Shown one piece after another: positions 25,099 through 33,668 of a stretch of 64,000 nt of DNA; the first letter of the stretch is position 1; every line of letters starts with the position of its first letter. The position numbers were made by a program, and so were the translations under genes. The notes under the pieces were generated by a model. That model did no database searches and was not told the DNA's origin. It saw only the letters and a program-made list of their open reading frames with translations. This DNA comes from Solirubrum koreensis (GTDB lineage: Bacteria; Bacteroidota; Bacteroidia; Cytophagales; Hymenobacteraceae): assembly GCF_039541855.1 (NCBI RefSeq), contig NZ_BAABHA010000004.1, positions 248,001-312,000 on the forward strand, in the 5' to 3' direction.

Positions 25099-25650
25099 TT
25101 AGTTAGCGGTGAGGGCCGCCGTGGGCACCACGTTGGGCTGGGCCAGCACGGCCACAGCGGTGGTATCAGATACGCGGGTGCCGGCTGCTACCGGCTGGCC
25201 CACAATAATGCCGTCGGCGGGGGCCTGCACGAAGGCAAAGGTCACTTGCTTGGGCGTGCCCGCCAGGCGGGCGCCGGCCTCGGTTACACGCTGCTGGGCC
25301 TGGGCCACCAGGGCGGCATCGGGGTTAGCAGTAGCAGCCAGGGCTGTAAGCTGCTGCTGGGCTTTGGCTACGTTGGCCTGGGCCTGCTGCCGCGCTACGG
25401 TGTTCAGCGGTACGGCCAGCTTGGCCAGCACTTGGCCGCGGGTCACGTGGCTGCCCTCCTGCACGTACACCTCCCACACGTGCGCGGCGGTAGCGGCGTG
25501 CAGGCGGTGCAGGGTAACGTCGGTGTTTTCGGGCGCGGTTAACGAGGTTAACGACACTTCGACCGGGGCATGCGCCTTGTTATTACGGGGACAAAAAGCG
25601 GCGGCCGTAAGGGCCAGCGCGAGAACTAGAAAAACAGTCAGGGTTTTCAT
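25099..25650 (-). CDS. Truncated RND-adaptor-like protein (lipoyl domain with short helical hairpin)
   Basis: This 183-residue protein has an N-terminal signal sequence (MKTLTVFLVLALALTAAAFC), possibly a lipoprotein. It looks like the first half of an HlyD/AcrA-type periplasmic adaptor. A split lipoyl domain (HVWEVYVQEGSHVTRGQVLAKL, about 75-97, and APADGIIVGQPVAAGTRVS, about 145-163) is interrupted by a short Ala/Gln-rich helical hairpin. The beta-barrel and membrane-proximal domains of a full adaptor are missing, and no pump gene is adjacent. It may be a stand-alone lipoyl-domain protein or a remnant. Confidence 0.6.
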   Translation of the reverse strand: MKTLTVFLVLALALTAAAFCPRNNKAHAPVEVSLTSLTAPENTDVTLHRLHAATAAHVWEVYVQEGSHVTRGQVLAKLAVPLNTVARQQAQANVAKAQQQLTALAATANPDAALVAQAQQRVTEAGARLAGTPKQVTFAFVQAPADGIIVGQPVAAGTRVSDTTAVAVLAQPNVVPTAALTAN

Positions 25651-25946
25651 TACAGAATTGGGAAAGCAACCGCTTTAGGGCTGCAAAGCCGGCAAGCGCC
25701 GGCTCACTATCGGATAGACGCACAAGGGCCCTAAAACCCTTACGCCCGCGCAATTATTTTTTGAGCTTTACCCATTGGGTATACTCTTAAACTAACAACT
25801 CGGCCCGATGGTGTCTGCTTTAATTACAATTATTTCCAAAAGGTCTGCTACAACAGCTGAGCAGGCCTTTTGCTGAAACTCGTTCGGAAATCAGCTTAGG
25901 GGGTAAAGCGCGGCCGCCGGCTAAGGAGCCGTGTGCGGGCTACGGC
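25651..25946. other. Intergenic region between the adaptor-like gene and the cupredoxin gene
   Basis: No gene is visible. The region is AT-richer around 25740-25840 and contains the terminator hairpin of the leftward copper unit at 25838-25871. The upstream part presumably holds the promoter of the adaptor-like gene; no clear consensus was found. Confidence 0.4.
25838..25871 (-). terminator. Rho-independent-type terminator of the copA-cupredoxin unit
   Basis: AAAAGGTCTGCT and AGCAGGCCTTTT form a 12-base stem with one G-T wobble around a 10-base loop. On the leftward strand the hairpin is followed by an AT-rich run. It lies 76 bases past the cupredoxin stop. Confidence 0.7.
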
Positions 25947-26324
25947 TTACTTCACCACCAGCCGGCCGCGCAGCATATTCATGCCGCAGGTAAACTCGAA
26001 GGAACCGGGCTGCTGCGGCAGAAATTCCACGGTGGTGGTTTGAAAAGCGGGCAGCTCGCGCCTAATCTGGAAGTCGGGCATCAGCAGCTCTTCGGAGCAG
26101 GTGGCTTCTTCGTCGCGGTAAAAGTTGAGTTGCACGGGTTTGCCGGCCGCCACCTCAATCACGTCGGGCGAGTAGCCGCCCTTTACCGTGATGTCCACCT
26201 CCTGCACGCCGCTCGACGACGACACGGCGCTTACGGCTTCGTGCGGCGAAAAGAAAAAGTACCAAAGCACGAACCCGATTAAGCCTATGCCAGCGGTTGT
26301 AACTACGATTTCAGAAAAGTCCAT
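25947..26324 (-). CDS. Membrane-anchored cupredoxin-domain protein
   Basis: This 125-residue protein has one N-terminal membrane helix (about residues 5-25, IVVTTAGIGLIGFVLWYFFF) and a cupredoxin-like beta domain facing the periplasm. Candidate copper ligands are C75 in EATCSEE and the C-terminal FTCGMNMLRG, which resembles the Cys/Met copper loop of the plastocyanin-like domain found with CopA-type ATPases. It starts 12 bases after copA on the same strand and is therefore very likely cotranscribed. It probably receives or buffers copper exported by CopA. I prefer the ATG at 26324 over a TTG at 26333. Confidence 0.85.
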   Translation of the reverse strand: MDFSEIVVTTAGIGLIGFVLWYFFFSPHEAVSAVSSSSGVQEVDITVKGGYSPDVIEVAAGKPVQLNFYRDEEATCSEELLMPDFQIRRELPAFQTTTVEFLPQQPGSFEFTCGMNMLRGRLVVK

Positions 26325-26336
26325 AGCAAACAAGGT

Positions 26337-28823
26337 TTAACGGCTGCTGAAAGCGCGCAAGCGCAGCGAGTTGGTAAGCACCGAAACAGAACTCAGGGCC
26401 ATGGCCGCGGCCGCCAGCATGGGCGAAAGCAACCAGCCGAACACGGGGTACAGCAAACCAGCGGCAACGGGAATGCCCAGCACGTTGTAGATGAAAGCAA
26501 AAAACAGGTTTTGCCGGATGATGCGGATGGTTTGCCGCGACAGCGCAATGGCCGTAACCACGCCTTGCAAATCGGAGCGCATGAGGGTGATGCCGGCGGC
26601 TTCCATGGCCACGTCGGTGCCGCCACCCATGGCCAGGCCAATGTCGGCCTGGGCCAGCGCGGGCGCGTCGTTAATACCGTCGCCCACCATAGCCACGGTG
26701 CGGCCTTCGGCCTGCAGTTCCTTCACTTTGCCGGCTTTGTCCTGGGGCAGCACCTCGGCGAAATACCGTTTAATACCCACTTGCGAGGCCACTTTAGCAG
26801 CCGTTTGCGGATTGTCGCCGGTCATCATCACCACTTCAATGCCCAGGCTTTGCAGCTGCTGGATGGCCGTTGCCGACGACTCGCGCACGGTATCGGCCAC
26901 GCCAATAAGGCCCGCGGCTTGGTTGTTCACGGCCACGTAGAGCACCGTTTTGGCTTGGTTCAGTAGCTCGTCGGCTTGCTGCCGGAAGGCCGGTTCGAGC
27001 ATCACGCCAGCTTCTTCCAGCAAACGGGCATTGCCAATCAGCACCGCTTGCCCATCCACGGTAGCCGCTGCCCCTTTCCCTTCCACGGCCCGGAAGCCAG
27101 TTGCGGGAAGCTGTCCGGCGCCTTGCGCATCGGCGTAGCGCACCACGGCCTCGGCCAGCGGGTGTTCCGATTGCCGCTCCAGCGCGGCCGTTAGCTGCAG
27201 GAGGCGCGCGGCATCCTGGCCGGCAGCGGGCACGAAATCGGTAACGCTGGGCTCCCCGCGGGTAATGGTACCGGTTTTGTCGAGCAGCACGGTGGTAACC
27301 TGGTAGGCCTTTTCCAGCGCCTCAGCGTTGCGAATGAGCACGCCCTGCTCGGCGCCTTTGCCGGTACTGACCATAATGGCCGTGGGTGTGGCCAAACCCA
27401 AGGCGCAAGGGCAGGCAATGATGAGCACGGCTACAAAATTAACCAGCGCCAACGGCAGGCGGGTTTCGGGCGGGGTCAGATCAAACCAGAGCACGAAGGT
27501 GAGAATGGCAATGCAGACCACCGTGGGCACAAAAATGGCGCTGACTTTATCGGCCAGCCGCTGAATGGGCGCGCGGCTGCCTTGGGCGTCTTCTACCAGT
27601 TTCACAATCTGGGCCAGCATGGTATCGGCGCCCACTTTGGTAACGCGGAAACGGAACGAGCCGGTTTTGTTGAGCGTGGCGCCGAACACCGGGTCGCCCT
27701 CCGTTTTCTCCACCGGCAGGCTTTCGCCCGTTAGCATGGCCTCGTCGACGGCCGAGTGCCCCGCCAGCACGACGCCGTCGGTGGCTACTTTCTCGCCGGG
27801 GCGCACCAGCACCACGTCGCCGAGCTGCACCTGCTCGATGGGCAGGTCGATTTCCTGCTCGCCGCGCAGCACGCGGGCCGTTTTGGCCTGCAGGCCCATC
27901 AAGGATTTGATGGCGGCCGAGGTCTGGGTTTTGGCGCGTAGCTCCAGCACCTTGCCCACCAGAATGAGGGCAATGATGGTGGCGGTGGTATCGTAATACA
28001 CCTCGGGCATGAGGCCGCTGCGCATGAAGAAGTGCGGTACCACGGTGGCGGCCAAGCTGTACAAAAATGCCGCGCCGGTGCCCACGGCAATGAGCGTATC
28101 CATGTTGGCGGCGCGGTGCTTGAAAGCATTCCAGGCCGAGGTGTAAAACTCGCGGCCGCTGTAAAGCAGCACCGGCAGCGTGAGAACCAGCAGCAGGTAA
28201 TTCAGCCACTGCATGTTAATGCGCGCCATCAGCGCCGGCCACAGCATGACCATCGACAGCGGCATGATAACGGCCGCCAGGCCGGCCGCCACCCACAGGC
28301 GGCGCTTCAGGCTGAGGTAGGCGGCGGCTTTCTGGCGGTCCAGCTCGGCCTGGCGGTCGGCGGCGCTGGTGTCGGGCGGCGGAGGTGCGGCCACACCGTA
28401 ACCGGCTTTAACCACGGCGGCCTTCAGCGTATCGGGCGAGGCTTCGTGGGGCAGGTATTCCACGGTGGCCCGCTCGGTGGCGAAGTTCACCATGGCATTG
28501 TGCACGCCGGGCGTACGCTTGAGCGACTTTTCCACGAACGAGGCGCAGGAGGCGCAGGTCATGCCCTCGATATCGAGGGTGGCCGTGGCGGTTTGGGCAA
28601 CTGACGGCGCTGCCGTTACCGCGGCAGCAGCGTGTTTCTGGTGCGCCAAATGCGCGGCGGCCGTTTCCACCGGCTCTGCCGACGCGTACTGTTCCGGCTC
28701 GGCATCAAACCGGCTTTTGCAGCTGGCCGAGCAGAACACGTACTCTTTATTCTGGTAGCGGGACCGGTGCGCGGCGGTGGCCGCGTCTACCATCATGCCG
28801 CATACTACATCACGTTGGTTCAT
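26337..28823 (-). CDS. copA: Copper-exporting P1B-type ATPase with YHS and HMA domains
   Basis: This 828-residue inner-membrane pump exports Cu(I) from the cytoplasm. From the ATG at 28823 it has an N-terminal YHS domain (residues 1-46, with VVCGMMVD and CSASCKSRF). An HMA domain follows with GMTCASC (C90, C93), then eight membrane helices. The transmembrane copper motif CPC is at 471-473, the phosphorylation motif DKTGT at D515, and the hinge is GDGINDAPALAQAD. An upstream reading to 29042 adds 73 residues without structure and is rejected. The cupredoxin gene follows directly. It is divergent from the Cus-type operon, so cytoplasmic and periplasmic copper defence are controlled from one region. 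Confidence 0.95.
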   Translation of the reverse strand: MNQRDVVCGMMVDAATAAHRSRYQNKEYVFCSASCKSRFDAEPEQYASAEPVETAAAHLAHQKHAAAAVTAAPSVAQTATATLDIEGMTCASCASFVEKSLKRTPGVHNAMVNFATERATVEYLPHEASPDTLKAAVVKAGYGVAAPPPPDTSAADRQAELDRQKAAAYLSLKRRLWVAAGLAAVIMPLSMVMLWPALMARINMQWLNYLLLVLTLPVLLYSGREFYTSAWNAFKHRAANMDTLIAVGTGAAFLYSLAATVVPHFFMRSGLMPEVYYDTTATIIALILVGKVLELRAKTQTSAAIKSLMGLQAKTARVLRGEQEIDLPIEQVQLGDVVLVRPGEKVATDGVVLAGHSAVDEAMLTGESLPVEKTEGDPVFGATLNKTGSFRFRVTKVGADTMLAQIVKLVEDAQGSRAPIQRLADKVSAIFVPTVVCIAILTFVLWFDLTPPETRLPLALVNFVAVLIIACPCALGLATPTAIMVSTGKGAEQGVLIRNAEALEKAYQVTTVLLDKTGTITRGEPSVTDFVPAAGQDAARLLQLTAALERQSEHPLAEAVVRYADAQGAGQLPATGFRAVEGKGAAATVDGQAVLIGNARLLEEAGVMLEPAFRQQADELLNQAKTVLYVAVNNQAAGLIGVADTVRESSATAIQQLQSLGIEVVMMTGDNPQTAAKVASQVGIKRYFAEVLPQDKAGKVKELQAEGRTVAMVGDGINDAPALAQADIGLAMGGGTDVAMEAAGITLMRSDLQGVVTAIALSRQTIRIIRQNLFFAFIYNVLGIPVAAGLLYPVFGWLLSPMLAAAAMALSSVSVLTNSLRLRAFSSR

Positions 28824-29227
28824 AGCAGGTAAGCAGGCTTTACACCCACGAGTATTTTCTACTGCAAAGCAACAGCCGCCGGAGCCCGTTGGCGGTACGG
28901 GATTCGGCCCAGCAGTTGCAGAATTCGGTTGCGGTGGCGCTTGGCCCGAAGTACGGGCGGTGTCAGGGCGGCTGTTCGCTTCCGAGCCTAAGCCTGAGCC
29001 ACTGCCCTGTATACGTTCCGGGGGAGCCGAGCAGACCAACATAATTTCCGCCCGGACTTACAGAATTTGTGCCTCGTTGGCCTAGCCATTCGCTGAAAAC
29101 ACCCTTGGTTGCTCTGCAAGTAGGTTCTTGCGTGTTCAAAGCAACTTGACGCTGGCTTGAGGAACACCACCGGACTTGCATAAGGAAACGCTGCAGCTAC
29201 TTTTGTCGTTGATAGTGCACTTCGGCT
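28824..29227. other. Divergent regulatory region between copA and the Cus-type operon
   Basis: These 404 bases carry no convincing gene. A strong Bacteroidota promoter for the rightward operon is at 29176-29205. A frame continuous with copA can be read through part of the region but lacks domain features. No dyad typical of CueR or CsoR sites was recognised, and no regulator gene lies nearby. Confidence 0.5.
29176..29205 (+). promoter_or_regulatory. Bacteroidota-type promoter (-33/-7) of the Cus-type operon
   Basis: TTG at 29176-29178 is separated by exactly 19 bases from TACTTTTG at 29198-29205. This fits the Bacteroidota housekeeping consensus TTTG-N19-TAnnTTTG, with the -7 box perfect. 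The predicted start of transcription is about 10 bases before the ATG at 29228, so the leader would be very short. Confidence 0.75.
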
Positions 29228-29698
29228 ATGTTCACACTCTCTGTTCTTACGCGACGCTACACGGCGGTGACCTTCCTGGTCATCTTCCTGCACGTGCTCG
29301 TGGGTCAGTGCGTGTGCGCCGCCATGGGTCCGCGCCAAGCTGCGCAGGAGCAGTCGGCAATGCCGATGCCGGCCGGTGGCAAGCATGCGGCCTGCCACGC
29401 GGCGGCTCAGGCGGCCAAGCGGCACAACCGGCAAGTGCCGGCTGGTTCGCACGGCTCTTCGCAGCACGAGTGCTGCAAGGCCAAGCTGACGGCGGTGCTG
29501 GCCGGCCTTCAGGCGCCTACCGACGTGAAGGCCGAAATTCCCGCGCCGCTGTGGCTGGCTCTGCCGCCCACGCTTGATTTCACGTTTGCCCGCTTTACCA
29601 GCTGGAACCGGGCCGAAAAAGTGTTGCTGGTGCCTCCACAGCACCTCAAGCCCAAAATCCCCGACATCCGGATTTTCATTCAGTCCCTCACGGTCTGA
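29228..29698 (+). CDS. Exported Cys/His-rich small protein, first gene of the Cus-type operon
   Basis: This 156-residue protein has an N-terminal hydrophobic segment (about residues 12-32, ending in VGQCVCA) that looks like a signal sequence. The mature part is rich in His, Cys and Met (MPMPAGGKHAACHAAA, then SQHECCKAKL near residue 80), consistent with metal binding. It ends in a basic, proline-rich tail. I do not recognise the family. The first position behind the operon promoter, followed by a terminator-like hairpin and metal-binding lipoproteins, suggests a periplasmic copper-binding role, possibly made at higher level than the rest. Confidence 0.65.
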   Translation: MFTLSVLTRRYTAVTFLVIFLHVLVGQCVCAAMGPRQAAQEQSAMPMPAGGKHAACHAAAQAAKRHNRQVPAGSHGSSQHECCKAKLTAVLAGLQAPTDVKAEIPAPLWLALPPTLDFTFARFTSWNRAEKVLLVPPQHLKPKIPDIRIFIQSLTV

Positions 29699-29721
29699 GT
29701 TGACGCGCGCCCCAGGCTCGT

Positions 29722-29758
29722 GCCGGCATAGCCTTGCTATGCCCGGCCGGGCCTTTTT
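29722..29758 (+). terminator. Hairpin with T-run after the first gene of the metal operon
   Basis: GCCGGCATAGC and GCTATGCCCGGC pair with one bulged C around the loop CTT. After CGGGCC a run of five T follows (29754-29758). This could partly terminate transcription and so make the first gene more abundant than the distal ones. Confidence 0.65.
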
Positions 29759-29954
29759 GTTTGCGCGCTCCTATGCGGGTTCCGCGGCCATTATCGGCCG
29801 TAACGCCTTCCCTTTCTCTGCTGATTTACCCGTGGCTGGGCGGCCCTGTTTCCGCTACGCCAACGCGACCCAGCGTGCGTTTTTGCCGTTGCCCCATTGC
29901 ATCGGGTCAGCCGAACCGCACCACCCTCCCTCTCCTATTTCATTCCTGTTTCCA

Positions 29955-30890
29955 ATGAAACGCATCGTTTTTTCGCTGCTTGCAGCCACCACTTTGTTTG
30001 CCGTGGGCTGCTCTTCCGATAGCGCCTCCAGCAGCTCCACCAATACCGTGGAAGACGCCAGTGCCGAACACGCCGGCGGCCACACCTACTCCTGCCCCAT
30101 GCACCCGGAGGTAACCAGCACCAAGGCTGGCGAAACCTGCCCCAAGTGCGGCATGAAGCTGGAGCACACCGATTTGCCGGCCAACGGCAAAACCTACCAG
30201 ATGAAGCTGGAAACAGCGCCCGAGCAGTTCAAAGCGGGCCAGGTGGTGCCGTTGGCTTTCCGCCCGCAGGAAGCCGGCAACGAAGCCGCGCCGGTGCCGC
30301 TGGCCGTGGTGCACGAGAAGAAGATTCACCTCATCATCGTCTCCAAAGACCTCTCGCAGTTTTACCACGAGCACCCCGAGTACACCGCCCAGGGCAACTA
30401 CGTGGTTAACTACACCTTCCCGAAAGGCGGCGAGTACGTACTGTTTCAGGACTACACGCCCGATGGCGCCGGCCACCAGCTGGGCCGCCAGGCCGTTACG
30501 GTGCAGGGCCCGGCCGCCGCGCCGGTGAAGTTCTCGAACGACGACATGCAGTGGGCGCAGGACGGCTACCAGGCCACGCTTTCGTTTGATAAGCCCCTGC
30601 AAACTGGCACGTTGCTGGGCATGAACATCACCATCAGCAAAGACGGCCAGCCCGTAACCAACCTCGAAAACTACCTCGGCGCCCTGGGCCACGTGGTGGT
30701 CATTAGCGAAGACACCGAGAAGTACCTGCACGTACACCCCGAAGATCAGGCCGACAAAGGCCCGCGCATTGCGTTCAATACCAACTTCGAGGCCGCCGGC
30801 CGCTACCGCGTGTTCCTGCAGTTTAATCACGGCGGGCGCATTCACACCGGCGACTTCACCATTAACGTACCGGCTCAGCCCGCTTCGTAA
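29955..30890 (+). CDS. Heavy-metal-binding-domain lipoprotein
   Basis: This 311-residue lipoprotein has a signal MKRIVFSLLAATTLFAVGC with the lipid-bearing Cys at 19. A heavy-metal-binding domain follows at about 48-75 (YSCPMHPEVTSTKAGETCPKCGMKL), as seen in CusB-like adaptors and copper proteins. The rest forms two beta-sandwich-like halves with His-rich loops (FYHEHPEYTAQ near 130, HVHPEDQAD near 265). A long frame from 29574 contains this gene but the lipoprotein start at 29955 is the natural one. It probably binds copper or a related metal in the periplasm. Confidence 0.85.
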   Translation: MKRIVFSLLAATTLFAVGCSSDSASSSSTNTVEDASAEHAGGHTYSCPMHPEVTSTKAGETCPKCGMKLEHTDLPANGKTYQMKLETAPEQFKAGQVVPLAFRPQEAGNEAAPVPLAVVHEKKIHLIIVSKDLSQFYHEHPEYTAQGNYVVNYTFPKGGEYVLFQDYTPDGAGHQLGRQAVTVQGPAAAPVKFSNDDMQWAQDGYQATLSFDKPLQTGTLLGMNITISKDGQPVTNLENYLGALGHVVVISEDTEKYLHVHPEDQADKGPRIAFNTNFEAAGRYRVFLQFNHGGRIHTGDFTINVPAQPAS

Positions 30891-30913
30891 ACCCTCTTTT
30901 TCAAAACGGAATC

Positions 30914-31732
30914 ATGAAAACGACCTCTTTCCTGTTCGCCCTTGCCACTGCTGCTTCCCTGGTTTTGAGCGGCTGCAGCAACCAGTCCGAAACCACCGAA
31001 GCCAGCACGGCCACTACCGATGAGCACGCCGGCCACGACCACGCCAGCTCCGACGCGGGCGGCATGAACCACGACGCGGCCGGGGCCGGCTCGGGCATGA
31101 TGGCCGCCATGCACGCCAACATGCAGGCCATGGAAGCCGAAAAGCCGGCCGGCAACACCGACCACGACTTCGCCCACCTGATGATGGCCCACCACCAGGG
31201 GGCCGTGGCCATGGCCGACCTGCAATTGAAGAACGGCAAAGACGCCACCCTGCGGCAAATGGCGGAGAAAATTAAAGCCGATCAGCAGCGGGAAATAGCC
31301 GAGCTGGAGCGCGTGGCCACCCGCCTCGACGGGGCACCTTCCAACTACAACCCCAACAACCCGGCCGACCCCTTCACCCAGAAAATGAAGGCTTCCATGG
31401 ACCTGATGATGGCCGACATGCCCCGCGAAACCGGCAACACCGACGTCGATTTTGCTGCCCTCATGATTCCGCACCACCAAAGCGCCCTCGCCATGATTCA
31501 GGCCGAGCTGGACCACGGCCGCGACACCAAGCTCAAGGAAATGGCGCAGAAAATGATGGCTGAACAAAAAAAGGAAATTGAGCAGCTGAAAGCTTGGCAG
31601 GCCAAAAACGGCGGCGCCACCGCCAAGCCCACGGCCGCTGTGTACGAGTGCACAATGGGTTGCGAAGGCAGCACCAGCAACAAGCCCGGCAAGTGCCCCA
31701 AATGCGGCATGGACCTGGTGAAGAAAGCCTAA
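30914..31732 (+). CDS. Lipoprotein with tandem DUF305 domains and a C-terminal heavy-metal-binding domain
   Basis: This 272-residue lipoprotein has a signal ending SLVLSGC. A His/Met-rich linker leads into two DUF305 helical modules (DFAHLMMAHHQGAVAMAD near 90, and DFAALMIPHHQSALAMIQ near 180). The C-terminus has the metal-binding motif YECTMGCEG..KCPKCGMDL. DUF305 domains with paired His and Met are often found in copper and silver resistance loci. Combining the duplicated domain with the zinc-ribbon-like motif in one chain suggests several metal sites. It follows the previous lipoprotein gene by 23 bases. Confidence 0.88.
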   Translation: MKTTSFLFALATAASLVLSGCSNQSETTEASTATTDEHAGHDHASSDAGGMNHDAAGAGSGMMAAMHANMQAMEAEKPAGNTDHDFAHLMMAHHQGAVAMADLQLKNGKDATLRQMAEKIKADQQREIAELERVATRLDGAPSNYNPNNPADPFTQKMKASMDLMMADMPRETGNTDVDFAALMIPHHQSALAMIQAELDHGRDTKLKEMAQKMMAEQKKEIEQLKAWQAKNGGATAKPTAAVYECTMGCEGSTSNKPGKCPKCGMDLVKKA

Positions 31733-31830
31733 CCGGTGCCGGGCCGCCCCAATTGCCGGCGGCTCTGCCCTGCTGCCTTCCTACCAGCCGGCCTGCCGCC
31801 CGCAGAAACCTGGCTGAATACTCCTTCACA

Positions 31831-33072
31831 ATGCATTCGAGAATTCTGAGACGCCTGATTTTCCAGCTGACTGCCTCGCTGCTCCTGCTTAGCGGCGGCG
31901 AGGCAGCGGCGCAAACGGCTGCCCTTCCGCTGGACAGCGCCGAGGCCCAGGCCCTGCGCCGGCACCCGCGGCTGCGGCAGTCGGCGCAGGAAATTGAGGA
32001 GCAGCGCGCCCTGAAACGCGGCAGCTTCTCGCCGCCCAACCCCGACTTTCTGTTCGCGGCGCCCACCGGCGAAATGTGGGCGCCGGGCGTGGTGCAAACC
32101 ATTGAGTCGCCGGCGGTGTACCGGCGGCAGGCGCGGGTGGCGCAGGCCGGCATTACGCTGGCCGAGCGCAACCAGGACGTAAACCGCGCCACCGTACTGC
32201 GCGACGTACGCCTGGCCTACCTCAGCCTGCAGTTTGCCGAGGCCCAGCTGCGTCAGCTCAGCTACCAGGACAGTTTGTTCCGCACCTTGGAGCAGGCCAC
32301 CGAGCGGCTGTTCGCGGCCGGCGAAATAACCTCGCTGCAGCGCATTAGCACGGTGGCCGAAGCCCGGCAGGTTCGCAATCTGCGCGAGCAGGCTTTGGTG
32401 GACTTACGCTCGGCTCAGCGCCGGCTGGGCTTGCTGCTTGGCAGGCCCGAGGCGCCGCTGGCTACCAGCACCGACCTGCGCGCCACCGGTCCGCAGGTAG
32501 CCCAAACCAGTGCCGCATTGCTGGGCTCATTGCCCGAAGCCGACAGCTCGGCCCTTACGCTCAGCCCCACGCTGGCGTACTACCGGCAAAACGTGGCGCT
32601 CAGCCAGCAGGGCATTAGCTTGGTGCGGGCGCGGCGGGCGCCGGCCCTCACGCTGGGTTATCAGAATCAGGGGTTTGAAAACTCGCCGATGCGCTACCGC
32701 TTTCAGTTTGGCGTGTCGGTGCCCATTTGGTTCTGGACTTACCGCTCGCAGCTGCAAGCGGCCACAGCGCGGGAACGGGCGGCTACCTACCAGCTGCAGG
32801 CGCAGCAGCTCGACCTGAGCACGCAGTACCAACAAGCCCTGGCCGACACGCGCAAGCTGGCGTCGTCGCTTACGTACTACCAGCAAACGGCGGTGCCGCA
32901 GGCGGGCAGCATCATCAGCCAGTCGCAGCGCCTGTTCCGGGCCGGCGAAATCAGCTACCTGGTGCTTATCCAGAGCCTGAACCAAGCCTTTACCATTCAG
33001 AACACTTACCTGAGCACCATCCGCGACTACCGACAGGCCGTGGTGGAGCTCAACTTCCTGCGGGGCGAATAA
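31831..33072 (+). CDS. TolC-family outer-membrane efflux protein (CusC-like)
   Basis: This 413-residue protein has a signal peptide (ending GGEAAAQ) and the long alpha-helical hairpins of a TolC-type outer-membrane channel. Two outer-membrane efflux protein repeats are visible, with typical helical stretches such as VLRDVRLAYLSLQFAEAQLR near 120 and RLFRAGEISYLVLIQSLNQ near 370. A frame from 31594 includes it, but only the ATG at 31831 gives a signal peptide. It forms the exit duct of the CusABC-type pump encoded downstream. The next gene starts 2 bases after the stop. Confidence 0.9.
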   Translation: MHSRILRRLIFQLTASLLLLSGGEAAAQTAALPLDSAEAQALRRHPRLRQSAQEIEEQRALKRGSFSPPNPDFLFAAPTGEMWAPGVVQTIESPAVYRRQARVAQAGITLAERNQDVNRATVLRDVRLAYLSLQFAEAQLRQLSYQDSLFRTLEQATERLFAAGEITSLQRISTVAEARQVRNLREQALVDLRSAQRRLGLLLGRPEAPLATSTDLRATGPQVAQTSAALLGSLPEADSSALTLSPTLAYYRQNVALSQQGISLVRARRAPALTLGYQNQGFENSPMRYRFQFGVSVPIWFWTYRSQLQAATARERAATYQLQAQQLDLSTQYQQALADTRKLASSLTYYQQTAVPQAGSIISQSQRLFRAGEISYLVLIQSLNQAFTIQNTYLSTIRDYRQAVVELNFLRGE

Positions 33073-33074
33073 CG

Positions 33075-33668
33075 ATGAAACACCTGCTTGCATTCTTACT
33101 CGGCCTGCTGCTCAGCACGGCGGCCCTCGCCCACGGCGGCGAAGACCACGGCGAAGGCAAAGCGGCCACGGCGGCCGGCGCCACCTCGTTTTCGGTGGCG
33201 GCCATGTCGGAGCAATTCGAAGTACTGCTGCGCTACGAGCCGCTGGAAAAAGGCCAGCCGGCCCACCTGCGCCTGTTCCTTTCCGACTACGCCACCAACG
33301 TGCCCATTAAAGGCGCCAAGCTGACGCTGACCACGCCCGAAGACGCGGCCCTGAAGTGGACCGTGCAGGAAGAAGAACCCGGTATTTACCTGGTAGAAGG
33401 TCAGTTTCCGGCCAACAAGCCCTACAGCTTAGCTGTGAACGTGGTGGCCGGCAACCGCGCCGATTTGCTCCTGCTCCGCGGCATCGACGTTGGCAAAAAG
33501 CTGCCCGTGGCCGAGCACGAAGACGCACCGGGCCTGCAAACCTGGCAGCTTGTGCTGCTGCTCGTCGGCGCCTTCCTGGCCGGCATTCTGCTGACTGCGC
33601 TACTGCTCCGCCGCCGGCGCAACACTCCCACCACCCCCACGCCGCTCGTGTATGAAAACCAAGCATAA
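33075..33668 (+). CDS. Exported single-helix accessory protein of the Cus-type operon
   Basis: This 197-residue protein has an N-terminal signal followed by AHGGEDHGEGKA, a His-rich possible metal site. A beta-sandwich-like periplasmic domain follows (about 45-150, with FEVLLRYEPLEKGQPAHLRLF). A single C-terminal membrane helix (WQLVLLLVGAFLAGILLTALLL) ends in a basic tail. The layout resembles FixH-type or efflux-associated accessory proteins found between the TolC and adaptor genes of Bacteroidota metal pumps. The 3' end overlaps the adaptor gene by 17 bases. Its precise role is unknown. Confidence 0.75.
   Translation: MKHLLAFLLGLLLSTAALAHGGEDHGEGKAATAAGATSFSVAAMSEQFEVLLRYEPLEKGQPAHLRLFLSDYATNVPIKGAKLTLTTPEDAALKWTVQEEEPGIYLVEGQFPANKPYSLAVNVVAGNRADLLLLRGIDVGKKLPVAEHEDAPGLQTWQLVLLLVGAFLAGILLTALLLRRRRNTPTTPTPLVYENQA

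Noticed and set aside
28824..29042. N-terminal extension of copA
   Set aside because: The added 73 residues are low-complexity and come before a proper YHS-domain start at 28823; they overlap the regulatory region.
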